Assembly: GCA_016196825.1 (NCBI GenBank)
Contig: JACPWY010000068.1
Coordinates: 1-33,512 of the forward strand
Source of the DNA: Deltaproteobacteria bacterium
Lineage (GTDB): Bacteria > Bdellovibrionota > FAC87 > UBA2466
Reading direction: 5' to 3'
Length of the DNA: 33,512 bases
The translations under genes were made by a program, and so were the position numbers. A model generated the notes under the pieces. The model worked only from the letters and a program-made list of their open reading frames with translations, searched no databases and had not been told where the DNA came from. Shown here piece after piece: positions 24,639 to 31,745 of this stretch. The stretch's first letter is position 1. Each line of letters starts with the position of its first letter.

Positions 24639-25468
24639 ATGTGCTCAGTCGAATCGCAGAGGCCCAGCGGGCGATTGCCGCAAGGGTCAAGAATTTCCCA
24701 GAGATTGTATTGGTTACGGGGAGTGGGTTGGCCGGTCTTGTCGATACCCTCTCCCGGGAGATTGAGATCCCCTTCGGCGAGATTCCTCATTTAAGGAGCT
24801 CGACCGTGCAGGGCCATCCGGGGCGGCTCGTGATCGGGCGCCTGGGGCAGACGAGGTTGGCGGTGATGCACGGGCGTCTTCATTACTATGAAGGCTATTC
24901 GATGGAGGATGTGGTCTTCCCGTTTCGGGTTCTGGCCCGCCTGGGCGCCTCGGTCTTCGTGCTGACCAATGCGGCGGGGGCACTCCACACGTCTATTCAG
25001 CCAACCGACTTAGTTTTGCTCACTGACCACATCAATCTGATGGGGACAAACCCTTTGGTCGGAAAGAATTACGATGAGCTGGGCGTGCGATTTCCGGACA
25101 TGAGCCATCTTTATGATCCCGATCTGTGCGAAAAGGTGCGGGCCTCGGCTGAGCGGACCGGTGTTCCATTACGAGAGGGGATTTACGTCGGGCTTCACGG
25201 GCCGAGCTATGAAACGCCGGCCGAGATTCGAATGTACCGAATGTTGGGAGGCGATGTTGTCGGGATGTCCACGGTGCCCGAGGCGATTGCGCTTCACCAC
25301 ATGGGCAAACGTGTCGTGGGAATCAGTTGCGTGACAAATTATGCGGCTGGCGTGTCGCCCGCGCCACTTGTGCACGACGAGGTTTTGGAAAATGGGCGGA
25401 AGGCCTACCATAATTTTTCAAGTCTCCTCTCAGATTTCGTCGACAACCTGGGGAGGAGCCATGGTTAA
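24635..25468 (+). CDS. punA: Purine-nucleoside phosphorylase (trimeric type)
   Basis: 277 residues. Splits inosine, guanosine and their deoxy forms into base and pentose-1-phosphate. PNP/MTAP family motifs: LVTGSGLAGL (phosphate loop), VQGHPGRLVIG, MHGRLHYYEGY, LTNAAGALH, GPSYETPAEIRM and the base-binding GMSTVPEAIALHHMG followed by SCVTNYAAG with the Asn of the purine site. ATG 24635 overlaps the deoA TGA. GTG 24626 is also possible but less likely. The His/Asn content fits the low-molecular-mass trimeric PNP of 6-oxopurines, so adenosine would need prior deamination, which the mtaD-type gene downstream could do. Confidence 0.94.
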   Translation: MNVLSRIAEAQRAIAARVKNFPEIVLVTGSGLAGLVDTLSREIEIPFGEIPHLRSSTVQGHPGRLVIGRLGQTRLAVMHGRLHYYEGYSMEDVVFPFRVLARLGASVFVLTNAAGALHTSIQPTDLVLLTDHINLMGTNPLVGKNYDELGVRFPDMSHLYDPDLCEKVRASAERTGVPLREGIYVGLHGPSYETPAEIRMYRMLGGDVVGMSTVPEAIALHHMGKRVVGISCVTNYAAGVSPAPLVHDEVLENGRKAYHNFSSLLSDFVDNLGRSHG

Positions 25469-25907
25469 GGCGTTAGCTCCCGACGTTCGTCCGATAGAAG
25501 AACTCGATAAGAGGACTCAGCGTCTGGTGAAGCTCGCGATGAAGGCGCGAAAAAAGGCCTATGCCCCCTATTCGAAGTATCTCGTTGGCGCAGTGATCGT
25601 AGACACGCGCGGCAAGATCCACGCTGGGTGCAATGTCGAGAACGCGAACTATGCGGGGACGACCTGTGCAGAGCAGGCGGCCGTGGTGAAGATGGTGAGC
25701 CGAGGGGCTCGGGAGATTCGGCGGGTGGTGCTCGTGACCTCGAGTGATGAGCCGGTCTTTCCCTGCGGGTTTTGTCGACAGATCATCATTGAGTTTGGTC
25801 CACACGCCGAGGTGACGACGGTGAATCGTCGAATGACTCAGTTTGCACAATCCACGATGGATGAACTTCTTCCAGCGCAATTCTCCAAGAAACAACTTCA
25901 TTCATGA
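25461..25907 (+). CDS. cdd: Cytidine deaminase
   Basis: 148 residues, homotetrameric size class. Deaminates cytidine and deoxycytidine to uridine and deoxyuridine, feeding DeoA. The zinc site is intact: CAEQAA supplies Cys 69 and the proton-shuttle Glu 71, and PCGFC supplies Cys 102 and Cys 105. NVENANYAG binds the ribose. There is an N-terminal extension of about 15 residues (KALAPDVRPIEELDK). ATG 25461 has GGGGAGGAG upstream and overlaps punA by 8 bases. The stop overlaps the next start (ATGA). Confidence 0.95.
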   Translation: MVKALAPDVRPIEELDKRTQRLVKLAMKARKKAYAPYSKYLVGAVIVDTRGKIHAGCNVENANYAGTTCAEQAAVVKMVSRGAREIRRVVLVTSSDEPVFPCGFCRQIIIEFGPHAEVTTVNRRMTQFAQSTMDELLPAQFSKKQLHS

Positions 25908-27223
25908 AAAGACTTTATCTTGTTGGTGGCACGGCACTCACAATGGATCCCCAGATGACGCTCGTTCAGGACTCTGTGGTCGAAGTGGCGGACGGAAAGA
26001 TCGTCTCTGTCTCCCCCCGCCCCGGCTTTAAGGCGCCCGCAGGGGACGAAACGTTGAATTGCGCCGGTAGCCTCGTGATGCCAGGCCTCATCAACGGCCA
26101 CACTCACACGGGGATGACTCTTCTGAGAGGAGTGGCGGACGATCTGCCCCTTATGCAGTGGTTGATGAATCGTGTTTTCCCCCTCGAACAGAAATGGGGA
26201 AAGCCCGACTTTGTCTATCTCGGGACTCAGCTTGCTGCGTTAGAGATGATTCGTTCGGGCACCACTACTTTCAACGATATGTACTACTTCGAGGCGGATG
26301 CCGCCCGAGCAGCCCACGAGTCGGGTTTGCGGGCGATCTGCGGGCAGACCGTGATTGAGATGAGCGGCGTGGATAACCCCACCCACGATACGATCGCGGC
26401 CTTTGAGAGATTCTTCGATGAGCTGAAGGATTACCCACGGATTATTCCCGCTGTCGCTCCCCATTCCGTTTATGGCGTGAGCGAGGGCCTCATGAAGGAG
26501 GTCATTGCATTTGCGAAGCGAAAGGGTGTTTCGATCCATGTGCACATGGCCGAGGTGATGGATGAGGTCGAGGAGTGCAAACGGCGATTTGGGATGACGC
26601 CCGTTGAAAAGGCACTCGCGTTGGGTGCATTCGAAGTGCCGGTTGTGGCGGCGCACGCGACCTGTGTAACCGAGAGTGATATGGCGATCATGGCCTCCCA
26701 CCGGGTGGGAGTGATCACTAACCCGGAATCCAATTTGAAGTTGGGCGGCCGAATTTGCCCGATCCCTGAGTTTCGGGAGCGCGGCGTGCCGGTGGGTGTG
26801 GGCACCGACAGCACCGCGAGCAATAACAATCTTGATCTTCTGACCGAAGCAGGGACGATGGCGAAGCTTCAGTGCTTCCGCAAAGGGCCGGGGTCGCTCG
26901 ATGTGAAAAGTGTGGTACGGATGCTCACGATCGAAGGCGCCAAGGTGCTGGGAATCGACGATCGGGTGGGTTCGCTCGAAGTGGGCAAGCGGGCCGATAT
27001 TATTGCGATCGACATCAATCGTCCTCATTGTGTGCCTCTGTATGATCCTTATTCCCATCTCGTCTATAGTTCTTCCGGACACGATGTGCGTCACACCATT
27101 GTAGATGGACGGGTCTTGATGCAGGATCGGGTTGTGACGACCCTCAACGAGTCTGATATTCTCTACCGATCGAGGGAATTTGCGAAACGGATCGAACCAA
27201 AGGGGCTCCACCCGACTTTATAG
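25904..27223 (+). CDS. mtaD: MtaD-type amidohydrolase (MTA/SAH/adenosine deaminase)
   Basis: 439 residues of the amidohydrolase superfamily (TRZ/ATZ, cytosine-deaminase-like). Metal-binding His 66 and 68 lie in GLINGHTHTGMTLLRG, a further His in SIHVHMAE and in VVAAHATC, and the catalytic Asp in GVGTDSTASNNNLDL. The layout LLRGVADDLPLMQWL...FPLE and GTTTFNDMYYF is that of 5'-methylthioadenosine/S-adenosylhomocysteine deaminases, which also accept adenosine. In this operon the sensible job is converting adenosine-type nucleosides to inosine-type substrates for PunA. Related chlorohydrolases or guanine deaminase are less likely alternatives. ATGA overlap with cdd. Confidence 0.85.
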   Translation: MKRLYLVGGTALTMDPQMTLVQDSVVEVADGKIVSVSPRPGFKAPAGDETLNCAGSLVMPGLINGHTHTGMTLLRGVADDLPLMQWLMNRVFPLEQKWGKPDFVYLGTQLAALEMIRSGTTTFNDMYYFEADAARAAHESGLRAICGQTVIEMSGVDNPTHDTIAAFERFFDELKDYPRIIPAVAPHSVYGVSEGLMKEVIAFAKRKGVSIHVHMAEVMDEVEECKRRFGMTPVEKALALGAFEVPVVAAHATCVTESDMAIMASHRVGVITNPESNLKLGGRICPIPEFRERGVPVGVGTDSTASNNNLDLLTEAGTMAKLQCFRKGPGSLDVKSVVRMLTIEGAKVLGIDDRVGSLEVGKRADIIAIDINRPHCVPLYDPYSHLVYSSSGHDVRHTIVDGRVLMQDRVVTTLNESDILYRSREFAKRIEPKGLHPTL

Positions 27224-27734
27224 CGTTCTCGTGATAAGCGCCCTGATCTGCGCGCCGTCAGCGTTTGCTGCTGCCCGCAAAACCTTCTCTGGGTCCTTTG
27301 GCCTGACGGGTTCCGTGATCACCGAAGATGTTTCTCCAGCGATCACCGAAGGGGCATTGCTGGCGGTCGCCTATAGCTCGGCGCTAAACTTCATGGACCA
27401 GTCTCCGTGGGAAATTGGTGTCTACTCCAGTTTGGTTTTTGGTCAGGAAGGGAAATCGAAGTGGTCTATCGTGCCAAGGTTTTTTTGGTTGGCCTCGGGC
27501 GAAGGCTTTGAGCCTTTTACATTTTCCGTCGGGTTTGGGCTTGGGTTTACGTTCTTGTTTCTCCAGATGAATAACTACGCGGCCTTTCTCACACAGCTCG
27601 TGGTCGCCTCGGACATTGATCTGGGGCAGGGGATCTTCTTGGGGGCTGAGTCAGTGGTGGAGCTTCCAGCGACCAATGACTTCTACAATCCGATCAGTAT
27701 CAGCGTGCTCCTCCGTATGACGCATCGGTGGTAG
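27180..27734 (+). CDS. Exported barrel-like protein at the end of the nucleoside operon
   Basis: 184 residues from TTG 27180, giving a good signal peptide (YSVLVISALICAPSAFA) after a basic leader. A later GTG at 27231 would leave a shorter signal peptide. The mature chain is Gly/aromatic-rich with alternating strands (SGSFGLTGSV, WEIGVYSSLVFGQ, SIVPRFFWLASG, FSVGFGLGFTFLF, GIFLGAESVVEL, ISVLLRMTHRW) and ends with an aromatic residue, as outer-membrane barrels do. No family recognised. It overlaps mtaD by 44 bases, so it is probably co-expressed with the nucleoside enzymes. A role in nucleoside passage across the outer membrane, analogous to Tsx, is inference. Confidence 0.6.
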   Translation: MRNGSNQRGSTRLYSVLVISALICAPSAFAAARKTFSGSFGLTGSVITEDVSPAITEGALLAVAYSSALNFMDQSPWEIGVYSSLVFGQEGKSKWSIVPRFFWLASGEGFEPFTFSVGFGLGFTFLFLQMNNYAAFLTQLVVASDIDLGQGIFLGAESVVELPATNDFYNPISISVLLRMTHRW

Positions 27735-27768
27735 TGGCGTCCGGGGCAACGGACGGCGCCGTACTACC
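27730..27768. terminator. Bulged hairpin spanning the stops of two convergent genes
   Basis: Outer arms GGTAGT (27730-27735) and ACTACC (27763-27768) are exact inverses. The inner stem CGTCCG, loop GGGCAA, CGGACG is perfect. GGCG/CGCC can pair between, with bulges. Both genes end in TGG-TAG, and these codons form the outer arms. No U-run, so probably a weak bidirectional or Rho-assisted terminator. Confidence 0.45.
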
Positions 27769-29284
27769 AAGTAGTAGGTTTGTAGTCTTTCAGAAACTTT
27801 CCCCAGACGTGGGCGCCCGTGAGGATTCCTGAGAAAAATGGATCACAAACGCGGGCAGCTCCATCGACAATGTCGAGAGGAGGCTGGAAATCGTGTTCAA
27901 CCTGCTTAGCCTGGGAAATCTGGATCGGATCCTCATCCGTGACCCAGCCCGTGTCGACGGCGTTCATGTAGATCCCGTCCTCGGCATAATCGGGGGCTGA
28001 GGTGACAGTCATCATGTTGAGCGCGGCCTTCGCCATATTGGTGTGAGGATGTTTGTCCGTCTTGGTGTAGCGAGTGAATTTGCCCTCCATCGCCGAGACG
28101 TTGACGATGTGCTTTTGGAATGTCTTGTGCTTGAGCATGAGGCCTTTCAGCTTGCTGCACAGAATGAATGGCGCGACAGAATTCACCAGCTGGACCTCGA
28201 GCATCTCGGGCGTGGGAACATCGGCGAGGGTCATGCGCCAGCTGTTCATCTTGCGCAGATCGACCTGCTGGAGATCGGCATCGGTTTGTCCGAGGGGAAA
28301 CACCTCGAGATCGGCGTGGGCCTTCTCATCGTAATCGTAGGGGATCTGCGAGAGGGCGGCGCTGAGACTGAGGCCAATGCTTTTCGTGTGCCACTCGGAG
28401 AGCCACTGGGCGCCCTTTTCACCGAGAAGTCTTTGGGGAAGGATGGCCGAACGGCAACGGGCGTGTTGCGCAAGAATGGGCCGGACGTCAGGCGGAAGGG
28501 CTGCGTAACCCATGTTTTCGCCCTCCATGAGATGGGCGTAAAAACCCGGGGGGCGGCGCACCGTTTGGGCGGCGTTGTTGATCAAAATGTCGAGGCGATC
28601 ACAGGTCTGGTTCAGATAGCGGGTGAAGACCTCGACGCTGGGGGAGTGGCGCAGATCAAGGCCGTGGACCTGAAGGCGATCGCTCCAGTCGGGAAAATCC
28701 TTTTCACGGGCGTAGCGGAGAGCGGCGTCGTGGGGAAAACGCGTGGTGACGATGACCCGTGCGCCGGCTCTGAGCATCATGAGAGCGGCTTGATAACCGA
28801 TCTTGAGTCGCGCGCCGGTGATGACGGCGACCTGCCCTGCGAGGGAGGCCGATTGAAATCGCTTCGAATAATTGAATTCAGCACAGGGCGGACACATAGT
28901 GTCGTAGAAAAAATGCACCCGCGTGAAGGGCGCCTTGCACACGTAGCAAAAGACCGGCTTGGCATAGGTCCCTGCCGGCTCGGTGCCTGAGGTGATTTGA
29001 TTGGGAGCCTCGAAGACGGACCGTTCTCGGACTCGCCGAATCTCCGTGTTTGCGCGTGCGGCCCAATCGTTGGCCTTCTCCTTCTTGCGCTCCTTTTTGC
29101 GGTAACGCCGGGTCACCTTCATGAGCTCTAGCCGTTCGGGTCGAGACACGCGGCCGGCCGCCGTGAGAAAGGCCTTTCGCTCCTCCTGGGACAGACTCGC
29201 GAGAAGGGTGCGGTCGTCAAGGATCTTTTCAAGGACTTCGGTGGCTCGTCGGAGCTCGTCCGCTGTAGGGCTCTGAGGTTCCAT
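27764..29284 (-). CDS. Atypical SDR oxidoreductase with CxxC...CxxC module
   Basis: 506 residues, twice a normal SDR. Residues 1-105 are helical and very basic (RRYRKKERKKEK). Residues 113-134 hold CYVC...CPPC, a likely zinc knuckle. A Rossmann SDR domain starts at about 150 with AVITGARLKIG (K replaces a glycine of the usual TGxxxGIG) and has the structural NNAA at 236-239. Around the active site the Ser (397) and Lys (419) are present, but the usual Tyr four residues before Lys is Thr (HTNMAK). Tyr 406 is the nearest alternative. Activity is therefore uncertain, and the protein may be a redox enzyme with shifted geometry or a binding protein. Last gene of a three-gene minus-strand set, 50 bases after amrB. 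Confidence 0.75.
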   Translation of the reverse strand: MEPQSPTADELRRATEVLEKILDDRTLLASLSQEERKAFLTAAGRVSRPERLELMKVTRRYRKKERKKEKANDWAARANTEIRRVRERSVFEAPNQITSGTEPAGTYAKPVFCYVCKAPFTRVHFFYDTMCPPCAEFNYSKRFQSASLAGQVAVITGARLKIGYQAALMMLRAGARVIVTTRFPHDAALRYAREKDFPDWSDRLQVHGLDLRHSPSVEVFTRYLNQTCDRLDILINNAAQTVRRPPGFYAHLMEGENMGYAALPPDVRPILAQHARCRSAILPQRLLGEKGAQWLSEWHTKSIGLSLSAALSQIPYDYDEKAHADLEVFPLGQTDADLQQVDLRKMNSWRMTLADVPTPEMLEVQLVNSVAPFILCSKLKGLMLKHKTFQKHIVNVSAMEGKFTRYTKTDKHPHTNMAKAALNMMTVTSAPDYAEDGIYMNAVDTGWVTDEDPIQISQAKQVEHDFQPPLDIVDGAARVCDPFFSGILTGAHVWGKFLKDYKPTTW

Positions 29285-29334
29285 TCCCGCGACTCTACCG
29301 CAAAAGGCTTTTTTTCGGAATGTCGAGAATTGGG

Positions 29335-30132
29335 CTAGGAAATAATAGCGGAGGCGTAACCCACGACTGAAGTGAGGTCGCCCGTTTCATCTCCGCTGTC
29401 GGAATAATCAATGATGCGGGCCTCTTTGGCCCCAACCTTCTTGGCGGCAAGCAAAGTCACTGTCGTCGGGAGGAAACCGCACATACTGATGTCGAGCTCA
29501 CAGACCGTGTTGTAGAGACGATCGGGGTCGAGCTTCTCGACGGCGTCGAGGGCCAGGGTATCCTTCTCGCGGGCCTCAGCGCGAGAAATGAAGTGGCTCA
29601 TATCGGTGCTGGCCACAATCAAATTGCCGTCAGCAACATGGGCTATTTCACTGGCCACTTCATGGCATTCGTCGAGAGAAAGCCCGCCGAGAACAATGGG
29701 CACGATCTTTACGTCGGGCCGCTTCATCTGAAGAAATGGCACGTGGACCTCGATCGCGTGTTCGCGTAAGTGCGCCTGACGATCGGGCGTGCCCACTCGC
29801 TTAAGAAGGTCCCCCGCGATTTCTGTGTTGATGCTGACGGAACCCAGGGGAGTGTTCCATTCCCCCTTGCTCCAGACCGAAACCCGTGCCCCTTTTCCCG
29901 TGTGGTTGGGACAAAGAACAAAGACGGTCGGCGTGATAATAGTCTCGGAATAGGCGAGCCCCGCCGTGCGTCCGGAATAGATATAGCCGGCGTGTGGCGC
30001 CATAAGAGCAATGGCGGGGCCTTCCGGCTTATTGGGCATGAGGTCGCTAAGGGTGCGCTCCAATTTGGCGCGATCATCCGGGTAAAAACGCCCAGCCACG
30101 TAACTGGCTCTGGTCCAGTCTTGTGAGGGCAT
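29335..30132 (-). CDS. amrB: AmrB/Memo-family protein
   Basis: 265 residues, full length for the MEMO1/AmmeMemoRadiSam-B family (aromatic-dioxygenase-like fold). Conserved putative metal ligands are all present: His 47 in APHAGYIYSG, His 77 in CPNHTG, His 180 in STDMSHF and Cys 218 in ISMCG. EHAIEVHVPFLQ, another hallmark, is at 124-135. Human MEMO1 binds copper or iron. In bacteria and archaea the gene often sits with AMMECR1 and a radical SAM gene, neither of which is in this window. Here it follows the ChaN-like gene by 17 bases and is likely co-transcribed. Biochemical function unproven. Confidence 0.92.
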   Translation of the reverse strand: MPSQDWTRASYVAGRFYPDDRAKLERTLSDLMPNKPEGPAIALMAPHAGYIYSGRTAGLAYSETIITPTVFVLCPNHTGKGARVSVWSKGEWNTPLGSVSINTEIAGDLLKRVGTPDRQAHLREHAIEVHVPFLQMKRPDVKIVPIVLGGLSLDECHEVASEIAHVADGNLIVASTDMSHFISRAEAREKDTLALDAVEKLDPDRLYNTVCELDISMCGFLPTTVTLLAAKKVGAKEARIIDYSDSGDETGDLTSVVGYASAIIS

Positions 30133-30149
30133 CTCAACAGCTCCCGATT

Positions 30150-31745
30150 CTAGAAAGTGTCATTCTTACTTTGCTCACGGAGTTCGTGAGCATCTAACCG
30201 GTTAGTCCATCGCCTGTAAAGGAGCTTCGGGTCGGTGAGGGGGGTGAGAAAGAGGCGGCGCAGTTCGTTGCGCGAAATCTTTCTGAGCACGACTCCTTGG
30301 TAAAGGCCCTGGCCGAGGAGGTGGCCGAGAATCTTGGCGCATTTGTAATAGAAGACAAGGCGTTCGGGATTGGCGGTCGAAGGGAGCCTGTCGGCGAGCC
30401 GCGGTTCGCGTTTGAGGGCCGCGAGTGACCATTCGGCGACGTTGGGGGTGATCACAAATTCTCGGTGAAGGGGGCGCACGGAGCGCTCCTCGGCAATTTT
30501 CTCGAGATCCTGCGGGCCATTGCACTTGCGCTTGGGGTTGATGATTTTGGAGCCAAGAAAGCCAAGCGCCTCGATCCAGACGTAGGTGTAAAAGTCTCGT
30601 CGAGGATTGAGGAAAGGGGTGACCAGGCCTGAGAGACGTGAGTGGAAGAGGATTGTCGTTTGCGACGCGAGTTGGTTCGCGCTGAGGTTCGAGAGAAAGA
30701 TCGTGTTTTCTTCCGGAAGGCTAAAGCTCTCAAAAGAATTGATGAGAGTGGTCACACTTTTTTTGCGGTTGGGGCGAAAATCGCTTGGCCCCACCACCTG
30801 AAAATCGGTGCCGACGGGCAGCTTGGGGATGCCAAGAAAAGACTGGAGATGGCGCACGATGTGGACGATGTCAGGCGAAAAATCGATTTCCGAAAAGGCA
30901 TCGGTGAGGGAACGATTGTTGATGTTGCGCTGGCTGTCGGTGACCTCGAGCCACTTGAGGTGGCTCTGGAGTTTAAGCCAAGGCGGCGTGTTGAGGACGC
31001 AAAAGGTATGAGGGCGAATCTCAACGACATCGATCGTGTGTTCGAGCCCCTTCTCGACGAGGGCCCAGTAGAAGTTATCGATATTTTGGTGAACCGTGAC
31101 TACGGGCGTACCGGGGAGTTTTCTCTTCAGTTCCGCGGGAAGGTGGCTCGTGGCCAGGTGGAGATCGCCAATGAGCACGAAAATGTGTGAGTCGGGTTCA
31201 AGCCGGCGCAGGTTGGCGAGCTGCTGGGCGGCCGAGCGATCACGGGCTTTGAGATTTCTCTCGCCCAGTTTCGCGAGGCCGACGATGCAGAGGCCATGCG
31301 TCTTGGCGAATTCAAAGAGGGGGCGGTAGTTGTGCCAATCAAACCCCCAGCGTTCGAAGAAGCAGACCTCGCGCAGGAAGCGATCCTCGGAGATCTGCGA
31401 GCGCAAGTATCGGCCGACCGTGATGGTGTCCTCGGGACGGAGCCATTCGAGGGCGAGGATGATTTTTTTGCCCCGCAGCAGAGGGAGACAGGCCCTTACG
31501 ATGCGGACCAGCGTTCTTTGTGCCTGCGGGAGGGTGTGATAATCTCCCACAATAACCAAGGGAGCTTCAAGGGCCTCTTCGATGAGCTCGCGCTTCGTCG
31601 ATAGGCGCCGAAAATGGTGGACATCGCGCCGGTAGTCCTGGTGGTATTGACGCAGTTCGCCGGAGGCCCCCGGACTGTGGGCCCGAGCGTAGCCCTGGAG
31701 GCGTTGATACATGATGCGTTGTATTTTAGCGAGTTGGCTTTTCAT
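30150..31745 (-). CDS. ChaN-like protein with extended C-terminal domain
   Basis: 531 residues from ATG 31745. ATG 31712 is the alternative, and the frame open to 32009 is rejected because it lies antisense to the TolC gene. Residues about 55-270 match the ChaN/EreA-like fold: VIVGDYHTLPQAQRT (GDYH 67-70), ILALEW (about 96-101), GLAKLGERN and LIGDLHLA (GDLH 193-196). ChaN of Campylobacter binds haem. No signal peptide or lipobox is visible, so this one looks cytoplasmic, unlike lipoprotein ChaN. The C-terminal about 250 residues match nothing I know and contain ITPNVAEWSLAALKREPRL and a helical end. Likely operon with amrB and the SDR. Confidence 0.72.
   Translation of the reverse strand: MKSQLAKIQRIMYQRLQGYARAHSPGASGELRQYHQDYRRDVHHFRRLSTKRELIEEALEAPLVIVGDYHTLPQAQRTLVRIVRACLPLLRGKKIILALEWLRPEDTITVGRYLRSQISEDRFLREVCFFERWGFDWHNYRPLFEFAKTHGLCIVGLAKLGERNLKARDRSAAQQLANLRRLEPDSHIFVLIGDLHLATSHLPAELKRKLPGTPVVTVHQNIDNFYWALVEKGLEHTIDVVEIRPHTFCVLNTPPWLKLQSHLKWLEVTDSQRNINNRSLTDAFSEIDFSPDIVHIVRHLQSFLGIPKLPVGTDFQVVGPSDFRPNRKKSVTTLINSFESFSLPEENTIFLSNLSANQLASQTTILFHSRLSGLVTPFLNPRRDFYTYVWIEALGFLGSKIINPKRKCNGPQDLEKIAEERSVRPLHREFVITPNVAEWSLAALKREPRLADRLPSTANPERLVFYYKCAKILGHLLGQGLYQGVVLRKISRNELRRLFLTPLTDPKLLYRRWTNRLDAHELREQSKNDTF

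Noticed and set aside
26240..27211. 323-residue minus-strand frame
   Set aside because: Antisense to the mtaD-type gene. His/Arg-rich shadow.
28043..28990. 315-residue plus-strand frame
   Set aside because: Fully antisense to the SDR gene and without any recognisable fold. Typical mirror frame in high-GC coding DNA.
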